Shown here: piece by piece, positions 1-10,934 of the stretch
Layout: the number at the start of each line of letters is the position of its first letter
How positions within the stretch are numbered: the stretch's first letter is position 1
Position numbers and translations under genes: made by a program
NCBI RefSeq assembly: GCF_032854445.1
Contig: NC_088300.1
Span: 16,125,570-16,189,569, forward strand
From: Liolophura sinensis
Taxonomy: Eukaryota; Mollusca; Polyplacophora; Chitonida; Chitonidae
Length of the DNA stretch: 64,000 nt
Direction of reading: 5' to 3'
The notes under the pieces: generated by a model
The model's input: the letters and a program-made list of their open reading frames with translations, nothing else
Database searches by the model: none
What the model was told of the DNA's origin: nothing

Positions 1-148
1 ATTCTGATGTTCAGTTTACTTTTTTGTCACATTTTGTCACTGTCTGGCTGAAACTGTCAGAATATGTCAAAGAACATTGTCTCTTTGTCGCACATACTGT
101 GACCCCTGTCAATAGTTACGTCCCTTTAATCTCAATCTTACACCTTAC

Positions 149-3100
149 CTGATATCCACATATTGTGCCGAGGTCCCAGTTCCTTTCTGCACAGACTCGG
201 CGGGCGATGGACATGGCTGCTATCTTGCGGGGCTGTGTCACAATGATGTTACAATACTGATGTTTCTCTGCACAGTTTGCCAGGATGTACTGTGGCACCT
301 GGGTGGTTTTACCTGAGCCTGTGGATCCCTGGATGACTGTCACCTGGTTACTCTCCACTGTCGCTATAATCTAGCACAGGTAAACAACAGGTAATTGTCA
401 GAGAAAATGTCACAATACTGTTAGAACAAATAGTTTGTCATTATACTTGTTAAGAATTAATCTATGTATTCAGATGTACTTCTTCAAAACTTTTACTTTG
501 GAAATATTTCAAGGTGCACACATATTATCACACCTGACACAGCTATAAATAATGGGGTGAATACGAACATAAATCTGCAAGTAACTTTCCTGCTCATGCA
601 TGCTAGAAGAACAACCTGCCACCAATCCAAAATACACATGTTTTTAAAATATGGAGTGTTGATAAGAAGTAATCCACTGAGAACCTAAGCATCAACAGAA
701 ATAATGAAGAGTAACCTTTCATAAGCGCTGGCATTCATGAGCATAGTGTTACAGATAACTTATGTTATGAAAAGATGCTTTCATTAGTTATCTACATGAA
801 ACCCTTCCCAATAACTCTTTCTGTGGAGCACACCCATGGAACCATGTTTGAGCTATCGGAATCTGAAGGGAAGAAGGCGACTGCTTACGGGATAATGATG
901 GTTTATTTTTTAACACCATGTTTCAATGATGATACTAAAATTGTTTTCACTCACTTGATAATGATGCTAGTGTCAAAATCAAAATGTTATTCTGAATAAA
1001 TAAATTATTATCCATAAGCAATTGCCATCTTTCCGTGACCTCCTATCAAATTCTAAATGCCCCTCAAAGAAGTGTAAGGCAATCTTACTGAACTCATCTG
1101 GTTTGGGTGAATGGACAAATCTCAGAAGCTCGTCTTACAACCAAGTTATCATTAAACCTACATTTTCATTAGAAAAAAAAACACACACACACACACATGT
1201 ACCCCCATAAATAAGTAGGTTTCAAACCTTACCTGGTCTTTGAACTGTGTGATAGGCATCGCAGAGTTGTCATAGTTTATGGTGAAGTCATAGTTATTGT
1301 ACACATCCATGGCATTCTCCGGTATGAGGTCATCAGGTCGCCCCACCCCTCCTGCAATGGTACTGTCCAGTTCCAGCTGACTGAGGCTGTTCATGTCCCT
1401 GGAGGTGGGCAGGCCCAGCCCATCAGCAGGAGGCTCCTGGAATGTAATGCAGTGCATCAGAGAAATCAACATGCTCAATTCTTGTAAATGTTTCTTTTAT
1501 ATTAAATTTGCCAACAAGAATAAACGATATCTGTAGCTTTTTTTAGTTTTATTAACTCTGAAATCATGTATTAATGTCAACATTGTGATTTTAAATGTAT
1601 AAAGTGGTTAATATTCAATATAAATACATAATTTATTTATTATAATGAACATGCTTTGAAAAAAAATTTACCAAACCCTGAGTGTGAAGTATTTCCAATA
1701 TAACGATGTACTTTATCTGGAATAATTTTCTGACGTCTCACATTCACTTTATCAAACAGAAAGAACTGTACTTTAATTAAGCGTTAACAACATCAGGATT
1801 CATGCTAGCACATGCTTTGACAGACAAAATCATGCAAGGTTTCCATTTCTGACTCAGAAAGTACTAAAACACATATTTTTGGTCCTGGCTGCATTACAGA
1901 ACTGGTTCCAAGCATAGGACTTGACAATCAAAGCTACAACAAACTCCATATTTCCCTCTCGAACCTATATGAATTAGTCTATAGTGAATTAGCATATTTT
2001 TCAAGACAATATTCAATAATTTCCCCAAACTTTATCAGTTTTTTTCCAGTCTTGTTGGAAGTTTCAGGAAGCACACAACTACCTCAACTGTATACAGCTT
2101 GAGGTTCATAAATTATGTCATGACGTTATTCCTCATGAATTAATGATCAAGATTAATTCCAATAAAATTCATAAATTTTAAATCAAATCTATAACACAGA
2201 AAAGGTATGACTATATTCTTGAAAAAAGTTGGTGTGCACTAGAAGCAGTATTTAAAATACTGCTGACCGCTTTGGTGGTTGAACAGAGTATCCACCTCAA
2301 AGTTGGGAGGCCTGGGTCAGGTTATACCGAACACTAAAATGGTATTGTTGCTGCCTTGCTTGGCACTCAGCACTGAGAGGTTAGAGTAAGGAAACATGAC
2401 TGATTGGTCCAGTGTCAAAATAATGGCGGGCTGTCATGTCTGGTGTCTTCGGCATGATGCTTCAGTGGTGGGAGCATTTGGCGGGCAGAGACTGGTCTTA
2501 CCACAAGAAGACAGAGTGTATGTACACACCTAATGACACCTCGTCTTCATGTGACTGGAAAGTTTTTAAGTACGATGGTAAACCCCAAGCATACACACAT
2601 ATATAATACTATTCTTGGGGCATAGGGATGGAACATAATACTGTTACAGTGTTCCTTGAGCACATGGGGTTACATACCTGGAGAATGCCCTGTGTAACAG
2701 CCTGCATCTCCAGCTCTTTGTACTGCTCCACATAGTCTTGCTGAGGCAGATCATGTCTACAAACATACAAGAAATACAAATAACTGTAATCACAGGGAAT
2801 TGCTAACAACTCATGTCAATGGTTTTTAACTTGGTATATAGCAGCACCATTATTACAGATCAAGATTTTACACACCACAACCCTTTTTGGATTGAGATGT
2901 GTTAGAAGCCTTACATTGCCTACTTTGTGTTATGATGTGTTTTCTGTAGTGTTTAATGTGATAGTTTTAGTGTGATATTTTATTTAACATTTAACCTGTT
3001 GTCTTTTTTCACATTTACATGTATAGGAGTAAAAGTTTGAGTTTCGGGATTTTTATGTCCATTATTAACTAATTTGTGGCCAGTTTAGTCATGATTATGG

Positions 3101-5057
3101 GTTCACAGTGCTGTAGCTCCAACACGGCTCTTGTCCTGATGGCTTAAATTGGTAAGTGACACATATTACTAGAGCTGACTGTAACCATATATCATTTATT
3201 TATTTATTTGATTGGTGTTGACGCCATATTCAAAAATATTTCACTTATACGGCGGCGGCCAGCATTACCATGGAAAAAAACCTGGCAGAGCCAGGTGGAA
3301 ACCCACAACCATCCACAGGCTGCTGGTAGACCTTCTCATGTACAGCCGGAGAAGAAGCCAGTATGAGAACCACATATATTTAACTGTTATCGAGAATTAG
3401 TCCTTTCTGTCAATGTGACCAAGTGAATAAATCCAGCCAATAAATGTTTTGAGATCAGAACTCAAAAATGAGGAATAGGCAAAAATTTGACTTGTTTTTT
3501 TTCTTTTGTTTTCTTCTTTTTATTGTCTGAATTATTTGTATAATCAAACCATCTTAATTACCAGCTGGTAGTCGTTACAAACCATATCTCTACACACCAT
3601 CAAACCTATCAACCCAACATCATTCCAGATGAGCAAGTACTGTGATACCGGTGTCACCCCTTCTATTGTGTTAGCCTATGATAGCTTGCACCTTTTACCA
3701 TGTTAGCCTGTGATGGCTCGCACCTTTTACCGTGTCAGCCTGTGATGGCTCGCAACTTTTACCGTGTTAGCCTGTGATGGCTCGCACCTTTTACCGTGTT
3801 AGCCTGTGATGGCTCGCACCTTTTACAATGTTAGCCTGTGATGGCTTGCACCTTTTACCATGTTAGCCTGTGATGGCTCGCACCTTTTACAATGTTAGCC
3901 TGTGATGGCTCGCACCTTTTACCGTGTTAGCCTGTGATGGCTTGCACCTTTTACCGTGTTAGCCTGTGATGTCTCGCACCTTTTACCGTGTTAGCCTGTG
4001 ATGGCTCGCACCTTTTACAATGTTAGCCTGTGATGGCTCGCACCTTTTACCGTGTTAGCCTGTGATGGCTTGCACCTTTTACCGTGTTAGCCTGTGATGT
4101 CTCGCACCTTTTACCGTGTTAGCCTGTGATGGCTCGCACCTTTTACAATGTTAACCTGTGATAACTCGCACCTTCTTTCACCCAAATCAGAGAAATCAAT
4201 CAAGAATCATGAAATGCTGACTCAACTTATTAAAATCCTGTTTCACCCATGCTACTGACAGATCAGCTGAGACTCTGTCATGGCCTTCTACACAATATGC
4301 TCCCCAAATGTTAAGCAGCTGTCTCAAAACCTGTACTAGCACTGACAACTTGTAGGAAACTTTGCTAAGAGTTGTAATGAATTAAGTTTACAGTGCCGAT
4401 GCTGCATTTCTCTGTCATTGGCTCACTTTCTCAGCTGTTCATAATAAAAAGCAGCTTTTCAATGAAACTGATAGCATACCACTTCACCAGGTATCCTCTC
4501 CAACAAGAGTAGCATGATAAACTTTACAACTACATGTACCATACCTTTCTATTTACATTTCTTTTGTGTGAATACAGTTTCAATTTGAACGTTTATGGAC
4601 TAAAAGTTTGATCAGTGAAAGGCCCTGCTCCGCATCACTGTGACACATTGCTTTTCTTTGTATGACACTAAACCTTGCCAGCAAACAGACTTTCTCAGTT
4701 TCTGAGTCTATTTATTTTTTTATTTTTTTTTGTCACCGTCGGATATTTCCTTCATATTTATGCACACAACGTACGGATGATAGGTCTTACATGCCAACAA
4801 CCTGACACTATGACTAATCCAATCATTAACCACTGGCTTTTTCAACTTTCCATTCATGTCCATCTGAACAGAAGTTACCGTTTGTATGGAGGGACGAAGC
4901 CATGCTGCCTTCCCTGGATCACAGTCTGAGTGCTTGGGTCAGTTCTCAACCCTTTACGCTTTCCTCGGGGAACGGATGGCGCTTCGGTTATTTTTTTGCC
5001 GATAGTAAACCAAGAATCTATCTGGTCCAAGGTAATATCGCCTCCAAAATGGGCCAT
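149..5057 (-). CDS. TDRD9: TDRD9/Spindle-E-like DEAH-box RNA helicase, N-terminal 228 aa in four exons (partial)
   Basis: Coding exons in transcript order are 5057-4879, 2756-2678, 1436-1233 and 370-149. Phases (2, 0, 0, 0) join in frame to 228 codons and the gene leaves the window at the left. The ATG at 5057-5055 is supported by an in-frame TGA 27 nt upstream. Seen: an N-terminal DQIDSWFTIGKK segment like the start of vertebrate TDRD9, an ITQFKDQ linker, Walker A GSTGSGKTTQ, the following CNIIVTQPRK motif Ia and a GYQ before the last donor. Known of the family: TDRD9/Spn-E are DExH helicases with a C-terminal Tudor domain that act in germline nuage in the piRNA pathway. The DEAH motif, helicase C and Tudor parts would lie to the left. 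YTHDC2 is the main alternative, but the N-terminal motif and the YCNIIVTQPRKI stretch favour TDRD9. Confidence 0.85.
371..1232 (-). other. TDRD9 intron 3
   Basis: AT-rich intron between exons 3 and 4, with donor GTAAGG at 1232-1227 and acceptor CTGTGCTAG ending at 371. It holds a short (AC)n tract at about 1180-1198 and nothing else recognisable. Confidence 0.7.
2255..2595 (+). repeat. Degenerate tRNA-headed SINE (family B)
   Basis: Lies in TDRD9 intron 2 (1437-2677). It has a tRNA-like head (GCTTTGGTGGTTGAACAG followed by a GGTCAGGTT box B-like segment) and a tail reading tttttaagtacgatggtaaacccc. The same tail design recurs in the nested element at about 44713-44924, so this is a dispersed family. 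It is diverged and therefore old. Intron 2 outside it shows nothing recognisable. Confidence 0.6.
3197..3375 (-). repeat. SINE family A, diverged copy
   Basis: In TDRD9 intron 1. Begins with the reverse complement of an (AAAT)n tail and carries body landmarks shared with the full copy at 44114-44381 (attcaaaaatatttcacttatacgg, cggcggccagcatta, accatccacagg). The tRNA-like head is lost. Confidence 0.75.
3669..4174. repeat. 32-bp minisatellite, about 16 copies
   Basis: Tandem units of 32 bp containing gttagcctgtgatggctcgc followed by accttttaccgt, with few substitutions (cttgc, tgtct, acaat variants). The variants come in a higher-order pattern: the run at about 3900-4030 recurs at about 4030-4160. 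Lies in intron 1 of the TDRD9-like gene. Sequence between it and exon 1 (4175-4878) shows nothing recognisable. Confidence 0.95.
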
Positions 5058-5217
5058 TATGACGTCTTGCTTATGCTGTTCATTTCACTTTCATTTCCAG
5101 CGAGTTTCTGTGACGACTGCATATCTTTTCTCAGCCACAGTTTCGCACTTTTCATACAAAAAAAAAAAATTGTCTGCCCTTGACGATTACTAAGAGTTGT
5201 GTCCCTTCTTCCACACA
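5058..5217 (-). promoter_or_regulatory. Presumed TDRD9 5' UTR/promoter-proximal region
   Basis: Sequence between the TDRD9 start codon and the transposon end. Only about 160 bp of native upstream sequence remains next to the gene; anything further upstream was displaced by 5.8 kb. No TATA box in a convincing position. A poly(T) on the gene strand (poly(A) at about 5159-5169 on plus) is present. Promoter function is inferred from position. Confidence 0.45.
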
Positions 5218-5219
5218 AT

Positions 5220-5295
5220 TCGCCCCTTTCCAGTTCAGCGCCTCCTAGCGGGTGAATCGCACACGGAGGAATGTCATGGCCGCGTATGGGGTCAT
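5220..5295 (+). repeat. Left terminal inverted repeat
   Basis: 76 nt matching the reverse complement of 10935-11009 with about 8 mismatches and one indel. The best-conserved blocks are CTTTCCAGTTCAGCGCCTCC and GTCATGGCCGCGTATGGGGT. Confidence 0.95.
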
Positions 5296-5363
5296 GTAGC
5301 AGTTTCGCCTGTTTTCCACAAAAGCTGTCGTCTTTTTCTTTTCATGACATCTGCGTGATTGAG

Positions 5364-6322
5364 GTGAGGGATTAGAAATAACCATGTATCTATATACTCA
5401 CGTGTGTTTTGCATGAAACTCATATTTAGTGTTAAAATACAATACTTCGACAACGTAGATGCAGCGGACTCGTTGAAACAACAACAACACTTTCATGTTC
5501 AGTAAATGTTTCTTAGATGCAGAATGTAACACTCTGAGATCGAGCAACACAGCTGTGAAACTAACAGAAAGTACATCCCCAAATGTGTCGGATTGTCAGT
5601 AAGCGACTTTTACCGCTGTCTACAGTAATTTCGTCTTCCCTGGCGAACCTCACGCTCTTACACATTATCTAACTTAATCTTATATTGACCTTGACAAACA
5701 TGGACTATGGCAGTAACACTTTCAGGGTCTACCACCATCTTGATAAGGTAATAAATCCTATACACTAGGAAAATGGGATTATTTCACGAACAGACATGAT
5801 TGCCGTGAAAACTTTAGCTCATAGGCATTTACAGAGGGCAGAGGATTGACAACAATTCTAATGTCTGCGTGAACTGTGGCACATGTCGCTCATGATCAAT
5901 CCAACATATCTGGAGCTGTTTGCTTCCGTAAATCTCATGAATGTGTTGCTTGATTTCAGAATTACATTAACCAATGTAGTCTTGGTTGGGGAATTTTGAA
6001 TTTAAATTTTAAGGCTACTTTGTAATGCATAGTGCATAAAATACATAGGTAGTAATTTCTGACTAGTTCATAAATTGCTCTAAGAAAAATATATCCATTT
6101 AGCATGTTTTGAATGCATGTGCAATCTAGGTGTTCATTTAGGTTCACAGCTAAATATAGGCCTGTTAAAATGTATAGTTTACTATTGGTATTCAATGTTT
6201 TTGAAATATTTGGACTTAATAAACCTTATTCATGTTCTTGTACATAAAGAATGGTATAAAAGAGACGAAGGGATGCTAGATCTACACTTATACTGACAAC
6301 TTATTCTTCTGTTTGCTTCCAG
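5364..6322 (+). other. Candidate 5' UTR intron of the transposase gene
   Basis: A donor GAG|GTGAGG at 5364 and a strong acceptor (tcttctgtttgcttccag ending at 6322) lie 12 nt before the transposase ATG. The intervening sequence has no conserved ORF. Inferred; an unspliced leader is also possible. Confidence 0.4.
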
Positions 6323-6334
6323 AAAGAATCTAAA

Positions 6335-7843
6335 ATGCCTCATCATTGCTGTGTGCCTTTGTGTTCAAGTGACACTAGACTTGAGAGCTGTAAACATTTG
6401 TCATTTCACAGTTTCCCTTCGGACAAAGATTTGGTAAAAAAATGGATTGTGAACATAAGGAGAGACATTGGTAAAGATTTTGCCATAAACAGACACACTC
6501 GTGTGTGCTTTTTACATTTTACAGAGGATTGTTATCCAAAACACCAAGGCATAAGACGTCGTCTTGTGAAGGATGCCATTCCAACAGTTTTTCATTGGTG
6601 TAAAGGCACCTCCACTCAGCATTCTAGGAGAAAGATTAAGAAACAGATTTCCTCAGTAGCATCCGAGAACAAGGAGAACAAAGCAGCTACAGGTCTTCAA
6701 CAGTTTTCTGTGGAGGAGCATTCTTATTCCCGCCAATACACTGATGGGGCTATGTATACTATATATCCTACAACTTTGAGAAGATATTTGGAGAGCAGCA
6801 GTAGTGGGGATGACAGTTTAGAAGATTATGAACCTAGCGTCTCACCTGATAAAGCCTCTGTTTTACAGACCAATTTAAATCTGATGACACTGCGCTATGA
6901 AGAAAAGTTTACTTTGCTCAGATTTTGCAATTCTGACAGTGACATAAAGTACTATACAGGATTTCAGTCTTATATATCTTTATCATGTTTTTTTCAGTTT
7001 CTTCAGCCAGAATGTAATTTTTTATATTATGTGGGCACAGAGAACACATCATCTGGTACACCGTATGACTTATTAAAGAAACGTGGACCATCTAGATCAA
7101 TCTCACCAATGGAAGAGCTCTTCATAACACTAGTGCGTCTTCGTAAAGGACTACAAGAAAGGTTAATTGGTGATCTGTATAGCATATCTGAGGGTCATGT
7201 ATCTAAAATTGTCAACACATGGATTATTTTTTTAGCAGATAGATTTCGATCATTACCAATCTGGCCAAAAGCTGAACAAGTGCGAAAGACCATGCCAGCA
7301 TGCTTTAGAGAGCATTATTCAACAACACGTGCTATTGTGGACTGTACAGAACTATTCATTGAACAACCATCTGCATCTGACTGTCAAAGAGAGACTTTCT
7401 CATCTTACAAACACCACAACACTGCGAAGGGACTCATTGCAATTTCTCCGGTAGGTCAACTTACTTTTATTTCGCCATTATATGCTGGGAGATGTTCTGA
7501 CAAAAAGATTATTCGTCACTGTGGGCTCCTAGACTTACTGGAAGATGGTGATAGCCTCATGGTTGATCGGGGATTTGACATTCGCGAAGATGTTGAAAGA
7601 AGGGGGGCTTCTCTTATTATTCCACCATTTCTGCATGGACAACAGCAGTTCAAAGATGAACAGTTAAAATTCTCAAGGGGAGTTGCAGCTGTGCGAGTTC
7701 ATGTAGAACGAGCAGTGAGAAAAGTTAAGGAATTTGAGATCATTCGGAACATTGTTCCTATATCTTTGTGTCCAATGATAGAGAAAGTTTGGCTTGTGTG
7801 TGGCCATTTGTCAAACTTTACAGGTACATTATTTAAAAGTTAG
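6335..7843 (+). CDS. THAP-domain DDE transposase (ISL2EU/Harbinger-like, DDE_Tnp_4)
   Basis: Uninterrupted 502-aa frame. Residues 1-86 form a THAP C2CH zinc finger (C5 or C6, C10, C58, H61, W37 and a terminal AIPTVF), expected to bind the transposon ends. Residues about 257-300 resemble the helix-turn-helix found before DDE_Tnp_4 domains (SPMEELFITLVRLRKG). The RNase H-fold catalytic triad can be read as D336 (AIVDCTE), D411 (LMVDRGF) and E458 (VHVERAV). The family cuts and rejoins DNA in the nucleus. A candidate 5' UTR acceptor lies just before the ATG and a poly(A) signal follows the stop. It converges with the PHD-YqaJ gene of the same element. No stops or frameshifts were seen, so activity is possible. 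Confidence 0.92.
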   Translation: MPHHCCVPLCSSDTRLESCKHLSFHSFPSDKDLVKKWIVNIRRDIGKDFAINRHTRVCFLHFTEDCYPKHQGIRRRLVKDAIPTVFHWCKGTSTQHSRRKIKKQISSVASENKENKAATGLQQFSVEEHSYSRQYTDGAMYTIYPTTLRRYLESSSSGDDSLEDYEPSVSPDKASVLQTNLNLMTLRYEEKFTLLRFCNSDSDIKYYTGFQSYISLSCFFQFLQPECNFLYYVGTENTSSGTPYDLLKKRGPSRSISPMEELFITLVRLRKGLQERLIGDLYSISEGHVSKIVNTWIIFLADRFRSLPIWPKAEQVRKTMPACFREHYSTTRAIVDCTELFIEQPSASDCQRETFSSYKHHNTAKGLIAISPVGQLTFISPLYAGRCSDKKIIRHCGLLDLLEDGDSLMVDRGFDIREDVERRGASLIIPPFLHGQQQFKDEQLKFSRGVAAVRVHVERAVRKVKEFEIIRNIVPISLCPMIEKVWLVCGHLSNFTGTLFKS

Positions 7844-7990
7844 TAACTTAGATCAGTTAGCACTTTGTCTAAAGTAAACTGGTTTTAAAGATTAGAATTG
7901 CTTCTCGTTTGCTCGAACATCAAAGGGCTTTAACTGCAGCTTCGAGTCAGTAGGTTATCAGGTACTTGGCGAAGGTCGATGGTTTACTCC

Positions 7991-7996
7991 AATAAA
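7991..7996 (+). terminator. Poly(A) signal AATAAA, transposase gene
   Basis: AATAAA about 150 bp after the transposase stop codon, inside the spacer between the two convergent genes. Confidence 0.5.
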
Positions 7997-8227
7997 CTAT
8001 GGTTTTCTTCAACCATACACTTCACGAGCCCTCATATGAGTAAAAAATTCTTAAGTACAGCATTATCAATCAACTAAATGTAAGTTGATAATAAGTAAAA
8101 AAAAATTATTTCATAATACATTGGCTGGCTTCAAGAAGTGAATTACAACAATTCAGGATTGGCATGGGATGGAATTGTTACATATCATATGACACTGCGA
8201 ACAAATTTTGTTTCACTTGGCTTTACT

Positions 8228-8233
8228 TTTATT
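8228..8233 (-). terminator. Poly(A) signal AATAAA, PHD-YqaJ gene
   Basis: Reverse complement of TTTATT, about 290 bp beyond the stop codon of the minus-strand gene. The 7844-8522 spacer otherwise shows only AT-rich sequence. Confidence 0.4.
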
Positions 8234-8522
8234 TAAGGAAACTCATCATACTCAAAGGAGACATATACATTATCATCACTTGCTCTATATAATAGATGAA
8301 GTTCCTTCAAACTCTCTTACAATTTGATTGAAAATGCTTCATTATTAGTATCATGGGAAAATAACAAATGGAAATGTGATTAACGAATCTATGGTATGTA
8401 GGCATATTTCTCCAGTCATACACATGTGCATGTAAATAGAGTAAATGATGACTGGACATTCTTGAAAAACATTGCTCCACAATATGTAATTCTGACATGA
8501 CAATTGAAAATGCTTAATATTT

Positions 8523-10461
8523 CTACAAATGAGTGTATTGGAGGCGATCAACAAAGCTAGGCAACAAATGATGGAAATAAATATCAGATAGCTTTGGGAG
8601 CATTTTGTTTTCAAAAAAGTGTTTGTCTTTTTTAATGGAAACAATAACAATATCATCTGGAGGCACAAACACCACCATATCACAAATATTTACACCAGTA
8701 ATATTAAGCTGACCTTGAATTTGATAAAAATAATCATGAGTCTCAGACAGTTTCACCTCTCCGTCAACATATTTTAAGTAGAAATTATTTTCCTTAATTT
8801 GTTGACAAATTTTGACTTTCTTTTGAAACACACTGTAAGGGCACTTAACTTCTACAAGTTTCAATTCACTGTTGGTAAGCACAATTTTATCAGGACTAAC
8901 ACCTAAATATGGTATTTTGGGATTTATTATTAAACCTGCTGAGCAACTTTCACAGGGTTGGACTTCACTATACTTGGCAAATGCAGCTGACTCATAATCT
9001 ACACCATGGCGGACACTTCTGCACGTGAAAAACTTCTGCTTTCTATTGAAAGTTGTTATTGGATTAGTACATGATTTTAGTCTACAGAAAGTCCCAAAGT
9101 TGGATGCCGTTATTCTATGTTGGCGCTGGTCAAACCAAAACTTACTCTTACTCTGTAATCGAGTTTTCTTTTCAATACATCTAGATGTTTCAATATTTAC
9201 TTCCACAATGGAACTGTAGTGTTGTTTCTCTGATGCAGTCAATTTAGTTGTGTAATCATCCACACTAAAGTTATATTCTGTTCCATTCATTAATTCAAAA
9301 AGTTCAGAATGAAGGCTTCCATCCATTTGCTGTTTAGGCAACACTGGAATACATTGATTGGTCCTGATGGTGTCTATGACTGGTAACTTAATACAATTGG
9401 AATGATATAAGTTAACAAGTTTCTGAATTTTTACCTGTGTCACAGTGCTTGCAAACTCAAGTACAGGATTATGTTGCTTCACACTACAACCAAGGTCCCC
9501 TTTTGCTGGTCTCTCTGGGTCATGCTTAACAAAGTTTATGTCAGAAAAAAGCAGTGGTTCGTCTGTCACAGGTTTTCGGACATGCCACATTTGAAGTTTT
9601 TGTGTGCATGTCTTAGCATCTGGGATTTTGTTTATCCCTAGTCTGTACAGATCTATCAAACAATACAAAGTTGCCACAAGATGCTTACACTGGCCATCGA
9701 TTCCAGCAGGGCACGAACAGGTTGACCACTTAAGCCTTCGACTGCCCTTGAAACAGATAAACACATTATAGGACAGCTGTCTCATGGATGCCTGACACTG
9801 ACTACGGAAATATACATAATTTCCGTTTTTATTGCTGCTCAGTCCAGTAACACGACCTTCTCGAAACAGGTTCCAGCCTTCAACATGATGTCTTTTGGTT
9901 TCTACTTGAATGACAGACTCATCGATGACCTCCAACAAAAATTCTTCTCCCCATCCCTCTTTCGGTGCTACTCTCCCTTGAAACCCAAGAAAACCTGAAA
10001 CGCAGTTTTGACAAATTACCACATGACTGGGTTAACTTTTTCTGTCCTGACGTGTTACTTTACAAATATGATTGTAACAGCTGACTGAAAATAGCCTAAC
10101 ATATTAACACTGTCAGATCAATTAAGTCATTACAATAAACAGTCAATATAATATTAATGTGCCCAAAAGTAAGTAGAAGTAAAATGACCCCATTTTCTAT
10201 ACCTTTACGCGACAGTGATGGATTTTGTGCCATAACATCTGTACATGGTGGGCAGTACCATCTTCCAACATCATTAACTTCACCCTCTTCCAGATCAACA
10301 CAGGCAGGATGGAACCATTCGTCACAAAAATCACACTGGATCATTGTTCTATCAGGATCATCTAATTGTTTACATAAACAATAAAGGCGAGTGTCCTCCT
10401 TTCTGGTTTTTGCATCACTGATATCTTCAGCCACAGTTTGTTTCTTTCTCTTGCAATTCAT
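8523..10461 (-). CDS. PHD finger-SWIM-YqaJ nuclease accessory protein of the transposon
   Basis: Two exons, 10461-10203 and 9994-8523, separated by a 208-bp intron (donor G|GTATAG, acceptor ctgcgtttcag). They join in frame to 576 aa. Residues 27-73 are a PHD finger: C28, C30, C43, C46, H51, C54, C70, C73, with W68 before C70. Residues about 177-195 are a SWIM zinc finger (CSC...CKH). Residues about 371-520 are a YqaJ/lambda exonuclease-like fold: R380 in HRITASNFG, E421, D455 in GVSPDKIV, E468 and K470 in VEVKCP, and QIQGQ at 511-515. YqaJ proteins are recombination-associated nucleases; in ISL2EU elements this second protein presumably assists transposition. A PHD finger spliced in front is the unusual part. 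The first ATG of exon 1 is taken as start; an upstream non-coding exon cannot be excluded. Confidence 0.88.
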
Positions 10462-10934
10462 GGCTCTAGGCGAACTGTTTAAACAAAATTAGAACATCAT
10501 TGAAAAATGAATATAATCATACATGTATTCATTCACATTTAAATGAATAAGTCTACCTATCCATAAACTAAATTACAGCTGATAGGCCTATTATGTTTTA
10601 AAAGCTTACAACATGTGCATACATAAACAAGTCTCTACGGGATTAAAGCAAGGCGTATTACACTACAAAGCAGTTCTCGGGAGAGACTTTCCATCTTACA
10701 AACGCCAAAGTACTGCGAAGGTTAGAACATTGTAAATTGTGTTGTTGTTGTTGAGGCTAAGCTAGCTGGTTGTATTTTGTGTAAACAGTACTATTTTAAG
10801 TCCTATACCCTTCTCACAACCATTCAGTGAATCATTATAAACAGTTTGTCCTGTTAATTCACTTTACCTTGATTTTCTTGCGGCTTTGGAATGAAACTGG
10901 CGCCTGATAACACAAAAAACTTAGAGACGGCCCG
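10462..10934 (-). promoter_or_regulatory. Transposon right-end leader with a transposase-gene fragment
   Basis: Non-coding region between the PHD-YqaJ start and the right TIR, the likely promoter/5' UTR of that gene. Positions 10681-10721 match 7389-7430 of the transposase coding strand at about 37 of 41 positions with one gap (shared blocks GAGAGACTTT, CATCTTACAAAC, ACTGCGAAGG). Because the leader is read on the minus strand, the fragment would be antisense to transposase mRNA. Confidence 0.5.

Noticed and set aside
1158..5057. YTHDC2-type helicase instead of TDRD9
   Set aside because: The N-terminal DQIDSWFTIGKK and the motif Ia context fit TDRD9/Spn-E better, and no R3H or YTH sequence is seen.
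4675..5193. Overlapping plus-strand ORFs near the TDRD9 start
   Set aside because: They overlap the supported minus-strand exon 1 and show no domain.
10096..10461. PHD finger as a separate 121-aa protein
   Set aside because: The frame after the PHD is low-complexity intron translation. A GT donor at 10202 joins in phase to the YqaJ exon at 9994.
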